Source of the DNA: an uncultured Sutterella sp.
Lineage (GTDB): Bacteria > Pseudomonadota > Gammaproteobacteria > Burkholderiales > Burkholderiaceae_F
NCBI GenBank assembly: GCA_900542195.1
Contig: UQNA01000006.1
Coordinates: 1-64,000 of the forward strand
Reading direction: 5' to 3'
DNA length: 64,000 bases
Shown: piece by piece, positions 42,964 through 52,314 of the stretch
Layout of the letters: each line of letters opens with the position of its first letter
Numbering within the stretch: position 1 is the stretch's first letter
Notes under the pieces: generated by a model
What the model was told of the DNA's origin: nothing
Database searches by the model: none
The model's input: only the letters and a program-made list of their open reading frames with translations
Program-made: the position numbers and the translations under genes

Positions 42964-44268
42964 CTAGAGAACGATTTTTGCGAATAAGAAGCCGACAGGA
43001 ACAGCGGCCACGAGACCTAAAATTCCGGGAATAAAGAACGGATGGTTAATCACAAACGAACCATTCCACTTTCTGTCCATATAAGAACCGGTATCGTCAC
43101 AAGCGATCGCAAAGGCTGTGGTCGGATACACCGTTGTAATGAACAGGGCAGAGCAGGCAACGAAGCTGGCAAGAATGGTTGCGGCATCGACACCCAAGCT
43201 GGCCGCAACGGGAACTAGAAGGGCAGATGTTGCGCCCTGGCTGAATAACAAAGCAGAAACACAGAAGAATGCTACGGCCAGCAAAGCTGGATACTGTTCC
43301 AAGAGATGGGTGGCAGAGGTCTTAATTTCCGGAATGTGTGCACCGATAATGGTCGAGGACATCCAGACGATACCGAGAACCACAATCAAGCTTTCCATAC
43401 CGCCGCCGAATACCGGTGTGTCTTTGATGCCGCTTAGCGGGAATCTGCAGACCCAGTAAGTGACAAGACCGCTCATCAGCATGGCGATGATGATAATGTC
43501 ACGGCTACCGAGAGTATGGCCGATTTGTGTTTTGAAAAGAAGCATGCCGACGATAAATAAAACGGCAAGTAAGAAGATTCCGACGGACAACTTCGCTTTG
43601 GCTGTGGTTGGTTGTTCATCTTTCTGTTTGGACTTCAGAACCACTAAGCCTTCCTTCAGACGCTGCTGGAAGATCGGATCTTTTTCGAGATCAACGCCTT
43701 GATAGCTGGAGATAATGACAGCAACGATAGAGCCGGCGATAGCAGCTGGAACGATAACGGCAAGAGCTTGACCGAAAGAAACACCCATTTTTTCAACCAC
43801 AACGTACATAGCTGCGGTAGCTGCAGAAATAGGAGAAGCAGTAATGGCAATTTGGCTGGCGATAACAGCGCTGGTCAACGGTTGAGAAGGACGGACACCG
43901 TTTTCCTTTGCTACCTCTTGAATAACGTTTAAAACGCTCATGGCGGTAAAGCCGGTGCCTCCAAGAACTGTCAAGAGAAAGGTAATAGCCGGAGCGAGGA
44001 AGTTGATGTATTTCGGATTCCCGCGCAGAAGCCGTGCGGAAATTTTAACCATGTAATCCATTCCGCCTGCGAGCTGCATACAGCTGATGGCAAAAATCAC
44101 GGTAAGAATAATAAGAATGACATCAACCGGAATTTCCCCCGGTTTTAAACCCAGGCCGAAAACCGCTATTGCCATCCCTAAGCCGCCGGCCATGCCGACA
44201 CCTACTCCTCCGAGTTTTGCAGCATATATAATGCAGCCGAATAATATAGCGATTTCAAGATATATCAT
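42964..44268 (-). CDS. anaerobic C4-dicarboxylate carrier (DcuA/DcuB family)
   Basis: The 434-aa protein has about ten to twelve hydrophobic segments and family motifs GGTGFTAMSVLNVIQEVA and SAVIASQIAITASPISAATAA. DcuA/B proteins exchange fumarate or aspartate for succinate across the inner membrane. The ATG at 44268 is set by GGAGG seven bases upstream; the frame's earlier TTG lies before that ribosome site. Its place near the locus 3 reductase suggests transport of a related dicarboxylate. Confidence 0.9.
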   Translation of the reverse strand: MIYLEIAILFGCIIYAAKLGGVGVGMAGGLGMAIAVFGLGLKPGEIPVDVILIILTVIFAISCMQLAGGMDYMVKISARLLRGNPKYINFLAPAITFLLTVLGGTGFTAMSVLNVIQEVAKENGVRPSQPLTSAVIASQIAITASPISAATAAMYVVVEKMGVSFGQALAVIVPAAIAGSIVAVIISSYQGVDLEKDPIFQQRLKEGLVVLKSKQKDEQPTTAKAKLSVGIFLLAVLFIVGMLLFKTQIGHTLGSRDIIIIAMLMSGLVTYWVCRFPLSGIKDTPVFGGGMESLIVVLGIVWMSSTIIGAHIPEIKTSATHLLEQYPALLAVAFFCVSALLFSQGATSALLVPVAASLGVDAATILASFVACSALFITTVYPTTAFAIACDDTGSYMDRKWNGSFVINHPFFIPGILGLVAAVPVGFLFAKIVL

Positions 44269-44421
44269 GGTTTCCTCCAATAAGAGGCCTAATAATCACT
44301 TATTTTTTCAAAATTTAACAGATAAGTTCTACCTAATATAGGTATTAATACTTACAAAAATTAGATAATTCTTTCAAATTTCCAAATAGTAATTGGCATG
44401 AATAATAATTTTTAGTTATGA

Positions 44422-44506
44422 GGAGAGAGGTTCCTTCTGAAACCCAAAAAAGCTTTGAAGGACATATAAGGTAACTATTGCAGGCCTTATGAGGCTCTCC
44501 TTTTTT
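44422..44506 (+). ncRNA. candidate structured RNA with intrinsic terminator upstream of priA
   Basis: GGAGAG (44422-44427) can pair with CTCTCC (44495-44500), closing a junction that holds two further hairpins: CCTTC/GAAGG (44433-44437 with 44457-44461) and ATAAGG/CCTTAT (44466-44471 with 44485-44490). Six T follow directly. I do not recognise it as a known riboswitch or small RNA. It may be a short terminated transcript or a leader for priA, which starts 45 bp later. Confidence 0.4.
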
Positions 44507-44550
44507 CCTATAATTCTTGAAATGTCAGATATTTAGTTCTAGCGGAAGCA

Positions 44551-46560
44551 ATGGATCAGAAGATAATCAAAGTAATCGTCGATACTCCTTTATGGGAGCC
44601 TCTCGATTATTTGAATGTGCCTGCTGAGAATCTAAAAGTCGGCGAGAGATGTCTTGTTCCCGTTGGAAGACGAACTTGTGTAGGTATTGTCGTTGGCTTT
44701 TCCCATACCAGCAGTTTTCCGCAAGAACGGCTGAAAAACATTATCGGAAGAATTGACGGTCTGTCTCCTCTTAGCGCTAACTGGCTTCGGTTTACTAAAT
44801 TTGCCTCTAAATATTATCTTTCTCCGTGGGGAGAAACTGCGGTTCCGTCATTGCCGAAGTTTTTTCGGAGACCTCCCGGTCAGCGGCACGATTCTTCCTT
44901 GAACAGACTTAGAAAAACCAACTTTGTACTTAGCGGGCCGGATCAAGAACTTCCGGTTCTGAATGAAGAGCAAAAGTATGTTCTGGATAATTTTGTTCAA
45001 AACAAGTTTGGGGTAAGCTTGCTTTACGGTATTACCGGGAGCGGCAAGACCGAAGTCTATCTTCGGCTTATCCAAAAGGTTTTTGATAAAGATCCGGAAG
45101 CACAGATTCTGCTGATGGTGCCGGAAATCAATTTAACGCCACAGCTTGTGGAGAGAGTAGCCAAAAGATTTCCAAACCATGCTGTCGGCAGCTGGAACTC
45201 TAAAATGTCTGAAGGAGAAAAGGCGGCCACTTGGCTTGCAGCTCATGAAGGTCGACTGAATATTTTGGTTGGTACTCGTCTTTCCGTTTTTGCCAGTCTG
45301 CCTAAGCTTTCCATGATTCTCATTGATGAGGAGCATGACAGCTCTTATAAGGCACTCGAAGGGGTTCGTTACTCTTCCCGAGATTTGGCCATTAAACGGG
45401 CACAGATCGAGAACATTCCGATTCTCTTAGGTTCTGCTACCCCGTCTTTTGAATCGTTCCAAAGAGCTCTTAACGGCGATTATCAGCTCTTCAAAATGAC
45501 TAAGAGAGCCGTTCAGGAAGCTCATCTTCCGGAATTGGAACTTATCGACATCTCCAAGGATAGAGTAAAAGGTGCGGCTCTATGTGCTCAGGTAAGAGAT
45601 GAGATTACTAAAACCCTTGAAAAGAAAGAGCAGGTTTTGATTTTCCTTAACCGCAGAGGTTATGCACCGGTGGTGACATGCAACAGCTGCGGATGGGTTT
45701 CGACTTGTCCTCACTGTTCAACGTTTGCGGTTTATCACAAGACAACCGGAAACTTGACCTGTCACTACTGCGGATGGACGACGCCTCTTCCTAGGCACTG
45801 CCCTAAATGTGGTTCCGTTGAAATTGTGCCGCTAGGCCGCGGAACGCAGAGAGTCGAAGAAGAGATTAAAGAGCTTTGGCCTGACGCAAACGTGATGCGC
45901 TTAGACCAAGACAGCACAAGACGCAAAGGGAGCGCTCAGGAAGTACTGGAAAGCGTCCACCAAGGAAAAGTCGATATACTTCTCGGAACTCAGATTGTGG
46001 CCAAAGGACACGATTTTAAGAAGGTTTCTTTGGTTGTCATTCTTAATTCCGATCCGGTGTTATTGTCGCCGGACTTTAGGGCAAGAGAAAGACTTTTTTC
46101 CGTACTGATGCAAGTTTCCGGCAGAGCCGGAAGAGGAGAGATACCTGGAAAGGTTTTATTGCAGACGCAGTACACGCAAGATCCTCTTTTCCACCATTTA
46201 AGCCGGCAGAACTACAGTGACTTTGCGACGGAGGAACTCAATTCAAGGGAGAAGACGAGACTGCCTCCGTTTACCGCACAGGCTTTAGTTATTGCGGAAG
46301 GAAAAAAGATTAACGAGGTACTCAAGTACCTTGATGAGGTAAAACAAGCAGCGCTTTCTCTCCAATATCCGGGAATTCACATTTATTCTCCGATTCCACA
46401 GTCAATTATGAGGATACAGGATATTGAAAGAGGGCAACTTCTGCTTGAGGCTGATAGTAAGAAAGTAATGCAGGAGTTTTTAGCTGTGTTTGCTCCTATA
46501 TTGTTCGAAAAAATGAATAGGTTCAACGTTTATATCGACGTTGATCCGCTTAACTGTTGA
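44551..46560 (+). CDS. priA: primosomal protein N' (replication restart helicase PriA)
   Basis: The 669-aa protein, a little shorter than E. coli PriA, has the helicase Walker A GITGSGKTEVY (about 160-170), the DEEH box (LIDEEHDSSYK), and eight Cys in two zinc-binding clusters (CNSCG, CPHC, CHYCG, CPKCG at about 375-420). It restarts stalled forks. It overlaps the start of the U32-family gene or abuts it. Confidence 0.96.
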   Translation: MDQKIIKVIVDTPLWEPLDYLNVPAENLKVGERCLVPVGRRTCVGIVVGFSHTSSFPQERLKNIIGRIDGLSPLSANWLRFTKFASKYYLSPWGETAVPSLPKFFRRPPGQRHDSSLNRLRKTNFVLSGPDQELPVLNEEQKYVLDNFVQNKFGVSLLYGITGSGKTEVYLRLIQKVFDKDPEAQILLMVPEINLTPQLVERVAKRFPNHAVGSWNSKMSEGEKAATWLAAHEGRLNILVGTRLSVFASLPKLSMILIDEEHDSSYKALEGVRYSSRDLAIKRAQIENIPILLGSATPSFESFQRALNGDYQLFKMTKRAVQEAHLPELELIDISKDRVKGAALCAQVRDEITKTLEKKEQVLIFLNRRGYAPVVTCNSCGWVSTCPHCSTFAVYHKTTGNLTCHYCGWTTPLPRHCPKCGSVEIVPLGRGTQRVEEEIKELWPDANVMRLDQDSTRRKGSAQEVLESVHQGKVDILLGTQIVAKGHDFKKVSLVVILNSDPVLLSPDFRARERLFSVLMQVSGRAGRGEIPGKVLLQTQYTQDPLFHHLSRQNYSDFATEELNSREKTRLPPFTAQALVIAEGKKINEVLKYLDEVKQAALSLQYPGIHIYSPIPQSIMRIQDIERGQLLLEADSKKVMQEFLAVFAPILFEKMNRFNVYIDVDPLNC

Positions 46561-46567
46561 GAAAAAA

Positions 46568-47827
46568 TTGAAGCGAGAAGATTTTGAAATTATGGCTCCC
46601 GTAGGATCATGGGAGTCCTTGTCTGCTGCCATTCAGGGCGGAGCTGATTCTGTTTATTTCGGAGCCGGTGCATTAAATATGCGTTCGGCTTCTTCTAATC
46701 AGTTCTCTCCTGATGATTTGAAGGAAATTGCCAGAGTCTGCAAAGACGCCGGCGTGAAGTCATATCTGACGGTTAATACCATCATGTACGATGATGATTT
46801 GAAGCTGATGCGTCAATACATCGATACGGCAAAAGAAGCAGATATTTCAGCCATTATTGCCTCTGACGTTGCGGTTATGAATTACTGCAATCAGATTGGA
46901 ATTCCCGTCCACCTTTCTACTCAGCTGAACATTTCTAATTTGGAAGCTTTAAAGTTTTATGCGCAGTTTGCTGAGGTAGTAGTTTTAGCGAGAGAGCTGA
47001 ACGTAAAACAAGTTAGACATATTTATGAGGGCATTCAATCTGAAAATATCTGTGGTCCAAACGGAGAGAAAGTCAGGATTGAGATGTTCTGTCACGGTGC
47101 ACTCTGCATGGCTGTCAGCGGCAAGTGCTATTTGAGTTTGAATACGGTCGGCAGAAGTGCCAACAGAGGCGGATGCATGCAGACCTGCCGCAGAGCTTAT
47201 ATCGTCAAAGATAAAGAAAGAGATGTTGAGCTCGAAATCGATAACCAATACATCATGTCCCCGAAGGATTTGAAGACCATTGGATTCTTGGATCAGATGG
47301 TTAAGGCAGGTGTTCGAGTTTTCAAGATTGAAGGGCGTGCCCGCGGTCCCGAATACGTCAGAACAGTTGTTGAGTGCTACAACGAAGCTTTAGAAAGCAT
47401 TCTGCAAGGTAAATGGAATGAGGAACTGAGCAAATCTTGGGATGACAGGCTCAAGACGGTTTACAACCGCGGCTTCTGGAACGGCTATTATCTTGGTCAG
47501 ACTCTAGGGGAGTGGAGCAACCGTTACGGTTCTCAAGCGACGGAACGTAAGGTTTACGTTGGTAAGGGAATCAAACATTTTGCTAAACCTGGTATTGCCG
47601 AGTTTTTAGTACAGGCTGAAAACATCAAGAAAGGCGAAAAAATGCTGGTTACGGGTCCAACCACCGGAGCTGTTTATTTCAATTTGGAAGAACCTTGGGT
47701 TGATCAGAAACAAGTGGATGAAGTCATTAAAGGTCAGCATTTCACATGCAAGGTTCCTGAGAAAATCAGAGAGAATGACAAACTCTACGTTGTCCGCAGC
47801 GTTGAGCTGGATAATGTTTTGAAGTAA
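46568..47827 (+). CDS. peptidase U32-family protein, TrhP/YegQ-like
   Basis: The roughly 420-aa protein has the U32 signatures EMFCHGALCMAVSGKCYLS and the Cys pair CMQTCRR, with APVGSWESL at the N-terminus. Bacterial YegQ/TrhP-type members act in prephenate-dependent 5-hydroxyuridine formation at tRNA position 34, not in proteolysis; that function is inferred by family. The start is uncertain: TTG at 46541 inside priA, TTG at 46568 or ATG at 46592 are in frame and none has a clear ribosome site. Confidence 0.85.
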   Translation: MKREDFEIMAPVGSWESLSAAIQGGADSVYFGAGALNMRSASSNQFSPDDLKEIARVCKDAGVKSYLTVNTIMYDDDLKLMRQYIDTAKEADISAIIASDVAVMNYCNQIGIPVHLSTQLNISNLEALKFYAQFAEVVVLARELNVKQVRHIYEGIQSENICGPNGEKVRIEMFCHGALCMAVSGKCYLSLNTVGRSANRGGCMQTCRRAYIVKDKERDVELEIDNQYIMSPKDLKTIGFLDQMVKAGVRVFKIEGRARGPEYVRTVVECYNEALESILQGKWNEELSKSWDDRLKTVYNRGFWNGYYLGQTLGEWSNRYGSQATERKVYVGKGIKHFAKPGIAEFLVQAENIKKGEKMLVTGPTTGAVYFNLEEPWVDQKQVDEVIKGQHFTCKVPEKIRENDKLYVVRSVELDNVLK

Positions 47828-47850
47828 GACTTACGCTTTTTAGAATTACA

Positions 47851-47905
47851 AAAACGGCTGTTCTTAATTTTTCTCCCTTGACAGAAGAGAACAGCTGTTT
47901 TTAAC
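47851..47905 (+). terminator. terminator after the U32-family gene
   Basis: AAAACGGCTGTTCT (47851-47864) pairs over 14 bp with AGAACAGCTGTTTT (47888-47901). The rest of 47828-48080 shows nothing else and probably holds the tRNA promoter. Confidence 0.82.
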
Positions 47906-48080
47906 ATCTAATAACTTAGCACTTATACAGGAAGTGAATACTTGCTAGCACTTTAGAGATTCAGATCCAAAAGTCTGTACTCCTTTCATATTCCAAGTTG
48001 GTTCTCTTGCTTAAAAGGTGAAAGATTTGTAGATAGACGTTTGCGAAAGCCTCTTCTGGCAATTAGAATGACACTTTCTT

Positions 48081-48157
48081 GCACCTGTAGCTCACTTGGA
48101 TAGAGTACTGCCCTCCGAAGGCAGGGGTAGTGGGTTCGATTCCCGCCAGGTGCGCCA
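48081..48157 (+). tRNA. tRNA-Arg (anticodon CCG)
   Basis: A 77-base cloverleaf fits: acceptor GCACCTG with CAGGTGC, D stem GCTC/GAGT, anticodon stem CTGCC/GGCAG with loop CTCCGAA (anticodon CCG, reading CGG), T arm GTGGG-TTCGATT-CCCGC, and an encoded CCA end. Its 3' half is a usual attachment site for integrases, and a broken integrase lies 188 bp away. Confidence 0.97.
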
Positions 48158-48292
48158 TAGTACTTTTTCTTAAATACTTTCTATGCCTTCATGTGGCCAC
48201 ATAAGTCTTGGTTACCAAGGGGCGTATCCAATTTTTTTAAAACTTAAAACGGCCATAAGAAGCTTTAAGACTCCGCAAATAGATTTCTAGCA

Positions 48293-48312
48293 TGGTACAC
48301 AAAGTGGTACAC
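48293..48312 (+). repeat. tandem TGGTACAC repeat next to the integrase remnant
   Basis: TGGTACAC occurs at 48293-48300 and again at 48305-48312. Such ggtacac pairs are common just upstream of tyrosine integrases of tRNA-integrating elements and are likely integrase or excisionase binding sites. Two perfect or near-perfect palindromes lie nearby: ATGTGGCCACAT (48191-48202) and CTTGGTTACCAAG (48207-48219). Confidence 0.55.
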
Positions 48313-48344
48313 TTCAGGTAAATTTTTAAATGCGTTCTACTTCC

Positions 48345-48470
48345 ATGGCTAAACTAAGAGTAGCCGACCTTCTCAAATCCCCTGACGGTTTTTATGTTGG
48401 CGAAAACGGTTTGTATCTATATGTAAGAGGAAGCTCCAGAACATGGCTTTACCGAAGCCTGCCTTGGTAG
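48345..48470 (+). pseudogene. N-terminal fragment of a tyrosine integrase (DUF4102 arm domain)
   Basis: The frame gives 41 codons beginning MAKLRVADLLKS, with PDGFYVGENGLYLYVRGS and TWLYR before a TAG. This is the pattern of the N-terminal arm-binding domain of phage/island integrases, which are normally about 400 aa. The catalytic domain is absent. It lies just downstream of tRNA-Arg, so it marks a lost integrated element. The remaining bases up to 48796 hold no recognisable gene or att repeat. Confidence 0.7.
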
Positions 48471-48796
48471 CATCCTTGTACGTCTTAGATTCTGTAATCT
48501 TTTCTCTAAGCTCCCATCCCGTACATATTCTTGTCTAGCGGAACATATCTCGAAAAACATAAAACCGCGCAACTGACAGACTGGTTATCGGATAACCTTG
48601 CTTGATGAAAGAAATTTGAGTAACAGTTTTCATTTAGTTGGCCGCGCCCTAGAAAAATGCCTGATATCTGGCCGCGGGTTTTCTATAGAAGTACAAAAGA
48701 GATTACCCATAAGTTTTGCATACTTATTTTTTATAATTCTTAGACCAAGTACTTTTAGGCGTTTAGTTTTTTTTATAAGAAGGTTCTGACGAAGTC

Positions 48797-49429
48797 ATGC
48801 TGTCAACGTTACTCACTATCGCAGGGGTACATATTATTGCTCTTGCTTCTCCTGGTCCCGATACTTTCATTGTCATGCAAACTGCTGCAAGTAAGTCTAG
48901 AAAAGAAGCCATGATGTGTGTTGTAGGGATTACTGTTGGAGTTGCGGTTTGGGCTGCTGTGTCTTTGTTGGGCCTGCAGTGGCTTTTTGATCAGTTTGCG
49001 TGGCTTCATAAGACCATTATGCTAATGGGCGGCATTTATTTGGGCTGGATGGGATTCAAGATTTTAAAGAGTTCATTAAAGGCCTCAACTTCAGCAGCAG
49101 GAGATTCTCCACTTGGCACTCAAGAGGCTAAGTCAAAGTCATTTCTGACGGGATTATTTACCAACCTTGCTAACGCGAAGGCTCTTGTGTACTTCAGCTC
49201 AGTTTTTGCTTTATTTATCAAGCCTGATATGGAGTGGACTCAGAGTCTCCCAATTTTCCTTTTAGTTATCGCGGAGACTTTCTTATGGTTTTCTTTTGTA
49301 GGTCTGTTAATCGGACTGCCCAAACCTAAGCGGATTTATCAAAGGGCCGGAAAATGGATTGACGGAGCATGTGGCGCAATATTTGGAGTATTCGGTGGCG
49401 GTCTAATTTACAGCGCCTTAAAAGAATAA
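48797..49429 (+). CDS. LysE/RhtB-family amino-acid exporter
   Basis: The 210-aa protein has about six hydrophobic helices and the family signature ASPGPDTFIVMQTA near residue 18. The motif GLFTNLANAKALVYF in the middle is typical of RhtB/RhtC homoserine/threonine exporters. The real substrate is unknown. It stands between the integrase remnant and a terminator and may have arrived with, or survived from, the lost element. Confidence 0.87.
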   Translation: MLSTLLTIAGVHIIALASPGPDTFIVMQTAASKSRKEAMMCVVGITVGVAVWAAVSLLGLQWLFDQFAWLHKTIMLMGGIYLGWMGFKILKSSLKASTSAAGDSPLGTQEAKSKSFLTGLFTNLANAKALVYFSSVFALFIKPDMEWTQSLPIFLLVIAETFLWFSFVGLLIGLPKPKRIYQRAGKWIDGACGAIFGVFGGGLIYSALKE

Positions 49430-49603
49430 CCTCTTCGTTAAAACTTTTGGACTCAGAGGCTGCTGACAAATGGTTGGCAGGCTCTGTGCATTTAAGCAGA
49501 ACTGGCACAAGTCTCTACTTGACTCGCTTGGCTGCACTGGACGTTACAAAAACTAAAAAGAGAGAAATCTGAAGAGTCGCCCTGCTTTTCTTTGGGAAAG
49601 GAA

Positions 49604-49638
49604 AAAAGGCTGCTGGAACGGTTTATAAGCAGCCTTTT
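49604..49638. terminator. bidirectional terminator between the exporter and the M20 gene
   Basis: AAAAGGCTGCT (49604-49614) pairs with AGCAGCCTTTT (49628-49638), with A and T tracts on both sides, between convergent genes. Confidence 0.85.
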
Positions 49639-49663
49639 GACTTTTGCGATGTTTGATTGTTGT

Positions 49664-50935
49664 CTATTTAGTGCCGTTGAGCTTCAGAAGGCAGCCTTTA
49701 AAGATATCGAATGCAGTTTCCATACCTTTTTCGTCAAAATCAAATTCTCTCTGGTGATGCGCTGCAGTTCTGTCTGCTCCGACAACAAAGAACTCTGTTT
49801 TCCCGCCTCTAGCGCGTACTCGAGAGGCAAGAAGTGTGAAGTCTTCTGAGCATCCAATCTTCTTCCGTTCAACGACTTTATGGCAAGATGGCACTGATTT
49901 GGCAACTTCGGCCACGAGCGAAGCTAACTCATCATCATTTCTGAGTTCTCCGCCTTCACCTACTTTTTCAATTTCGTATTGAACATCGTAAGCAAGGGCG
50001 GTACCTTTGACGATTCTGCATGCTTGATCAACCATGAAATTATTGATTTCATCGCTCTCTCCGCGGACTTCCATCTGAATAGTTGCATGGACCGGGATGA
50101 CGTTTCTGCATTCGCCAGCCTTCATTAGCCCGACATTAATGCAGCCCAGTCCTTTGCCATGACGTGCCATTCCTAAAAGTTCACTTACAGTGGTGCATGC
50201 GCAGGCAAGAGCATTCCGGCCGAGGTGAGGACTCATCGTTGGATGGGCAGGAGCTCCTTTGAGATGTATGTCGAGCTTGGTCGTGGAGAGCAGACCGGTA
50301 GGATAAACACAGACTTCACCCGTCGGACACATCATTGCAAGATGAGCCCCTAATAGATACTGGACGTCATCAAGCAGTCCGCTGGCAGACTGTGCGGCGC
50401 CCCCTCTTACACCTTCTTCTGCAGGTTGGAAAATAAGCTTAACTCTGCCGGTTAGCTTGTCTTGGTTTTCTATTATCCAGTGGGCAAGATTTAAGCCAAT
50501 AGATGTATGGCCGTCGTGACCGCATGAGTGCATTTCTCCCGGATGACATGAACGGAATTTTTCCTTATTCGGCAAATGTTCTTCCTTGTCGGTCTCTTCA
50601 ACACCTACACAGTCAATATCAAAGCGTAAGGCTGTGACAGGGCCCGGTCTGCCGGTGTCAAATTCTGCTATGCAGCCTGTGTATCCTTGCATTCTTTCTA
50701 AGGTTTCTTCCCTGACTCCCGAGTCGCGGGCTCTTTGAATGCTTTTTTCTACGAAAACCGGATCCCTGCCCATCACCTGATCTAAGCCAACTTGTTGGAT
50801 TCCTGTATGAAGAGTCCAGCCTAAAGGATCGAGTGTTTCTATAATTTTTGCTGTCGTTTTGAATTCTCCCCAACCCATTTCCGGAATTTTGTGGAGTTCG
50901 CGACGAATTCGAACCAAATTTTCTTGATAGTTCAT
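49664..50935 (-). CDS. M20-family amidohydrolase (AbgA-like)
   Basis: The 423-aa cytoplasmic enzyme has metal-site motifs MHSCGHDGHT (Cys, His, Asp, His), PAEEGVRGG (the base Glu pair) and a C-terminal AHHQREFDFD. The long N-terminal part before the metal site and GAPAHPTMSPHLGRNAL in the dimerisation domain resemble p-aminobenzoyl-glutamate hydrolase subunit A (AbgA). It cleaves an amide such as an N-acyl or aminobenzoyl amino acid; which one is unknown. AGGAGA precedes the ATG. It lies 12 bp after the DcuC-like carrier, which probably imports or exchanges its substrate. Confidence 0.87.
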   Translation of the reverse strand: MNYQENLVRIRRELHKIPEMGWGEFKTTAKIIETLDPLGWTLHTGIQQVGLDQVMGRDPVFVEKSIQRARDSGVREETLERMQGYTGCIAEFDTGRPGPVTALRFDIDCVGVEETDKEEHLPNKEKFRSCHPGEMHSCGHDGHTSIGLNLAHWIIENQDKLTGRVKLIFQPAEEGVRGGAAQSASGLLDDVQYLLGAHLAMMCPTGEVCVYPTGLLSTTKLDIHLKGAPAHPTMSPHLGRNALACACTTVSELLGMARHGKGLGCINVGLMKAGECRNVIPVHATIQMEVRGESDEINNFMVDQACRIVKGTALAYDVQYEIEKVGEGGELRNDDELASLVAEVAKSVPSCHKVVERKKIGCSEDFTLLASRVRARGGKTEFFVVGADRTAAHHQREFDFDEKGMETAFDIFKGCLLKLNGTK

Positions 50936-50947
50936 TGAAGTTCTCCT

Positions 50948-52213
50948 CTAAACCATAGTTAAGGCTACAAAGATGACAGCTATGAGCATTGGGAGCCAAA
51001 GCCGTTTCGTTAAATCAATAGGATTAATTGATGCTAAGCCGCAAATAACGATTGCAACGCCTGAGATAGGACTCATCGTTCTGCCTAAGGCTCCGGAAAG
51101 TGCCGCCATCATTCCAAGCGTGGGAATTTCCATTCCGAATTCTTGTGCGTGAGGTGTAACTGCTTCGTTGAAAGCAAATGCAGCTGCGTCTCCGGAGCCT
51201 GTAATGACTCCCATTACAAATGGACCGATTGAGCCGCCCCAGCGAGCAATTTCATTGGATTGTTTAAGTACATTGATGAAAGCATCAATAAGACCGCATG
51301 TCTTTAGGCCTGCCGCGAAAACGCCTGCGGAAATGATGATGCCTAAAACTTGGCCATAGCCTTTTCCCATCCCTGTGAAGAAATTCTTTGAAAAGGTTTG
51401 AGGATTGACTCTAGAAACTATCAGAGTGTAGATGGCGCCGATAACCATCGCTTGGGCAACCCCAGTTTTTAATGATGGGATCCATAAGTTGCCGATGACC
51501 AGAATAGCAACCGGAATTAAAGGCGCCAAGGCTTTAAAGAGACTTATTTCTTGAATCGAAGTTCCTTCTTCAACCAACTTTTGTTCTTGGGTGCTGTCAG
51601 CTCCATAATCTTTCATAATCCAGCACATGACGGTCACGCCGATGACTGCAATTGCGCCGCATACCAGCGTGTAATTCATGTGGACGCCTATGGTCTGCAT
51701 GACGCTTAAGCCTGAGATCTTCGCAACATAAGCATTGTGAGAGAGGCCCGGTGAGAGCATCGAACCAAAGGTTCCCGCTAAGATTGCTGCACCGGCGGCC
51801 TGAGGGGAAACTTTTGCTCTCAAGAGAAGTGGAATTAGAGTAGGACCAACCGCAGCCGCACACCCTGCAGCAGAAGGAATTGCAATGCAGATGAAGTATG
51901 TAAGGGCAGTCGTGGCCGGGACCAGAAGGAAGCCAAATTTTGAAAGAGGTGCAGATAAAAGTTTAACTAAATGGACATCACACTCTGTCATCTGAATGAC
52001 CATGGCGAAACCCATTGAGGAGCAGATAGCAAGAATCAGGCCATTATTGGTCATCGACTTTGCAAATGCATCTAGCGCTCCCATGGGCTGTAAAGAGATA
52101 CAGGCCAAGAATAAACCTGCTGTTATTAATACGAGCTTAGTCTCATATCGTTTGATTAATGCCCAAACAGTAACGAGGACGACAGCTATTCCAATCCAAG
52201 CAGTGATTGACAT
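50948..52213 (-). CDS. DcuC-family C4-dicarboxylate carrier
   Basis: The 421-aa protein has about twelve hydrophobic segments. Family features include GFAMVIQMTECDVHLVKLL near residue 70, GTFGSMLSPGLSHNAYVAKI near 150 and ITGSGDAAAFAFNEAVTPHA near 335. DcuC carriers move fumarate/succinate in anaerobes, but several relatives carry other anions such as aminobenzoyl-glutamate. AAGGAG precedes the ATG. It is the first gene of a two-gene operon with the M20 hydrolase, divergent from two LysR genes. Confidence 0.87.
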   Translation of the reverse strand: MSITAWIGIAVVLVTVWALIKRYETKLVLITAGLFLACISLQPMGALDAFAKSMTNNGLILAICSSMGFAMVIQMTECDVHLVKLLSAPLSKFGFLLVPATTALTYFICIAIPSAAGCAAAVGPTLIPLLLRAKVSPQAAGAAILAGTFGSMLSPGLSHNAYVAKISGLSVMQTIGVHMNYTLVCGAIAVIGVTVMCWIMKDYGADSTQEQKLVEEGTSIQEISLFKALAPLIPVAILVIGNLWIPSLKTGVAQAMVIGAIYTLIVSRVNPQTFSKNFFTGMGKGYGQVLGIIISAGVFAAGLKTCGLIDAFINVLKQSNEIARWGGSIGPFVMGVITGSGDAAAFAFNEAVTPHAQEFGMEIPTLGMMAALSGALGRTMSPISGVAIVICGLASINPIDLTKRLWLPMLIAVIFVALTMV

Positions 52214-52314
52214 AGATTTCTCCTTAAGATTTTATAAATTGAATTTTTAGCTTCTGCGTGGATTTCGGTAAGGCCAAAATATGCTACATTGTTTTTGCTA
52301 TTACGGAACAGAGT

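Noticed and set aside
44281..44421. TTGGCATGAATAATAA near 44394 considered as a sigma-54 promoter
   Set aside because: The -24 part fits but there is no GC at the -12 position.
48598..48789. 63-codon frame between the integrase remnant and the LysE-family gene
   Set aside because: It has no ribosome site, no family likeness and an odd composition; it lies in a decayed mobile-element region.
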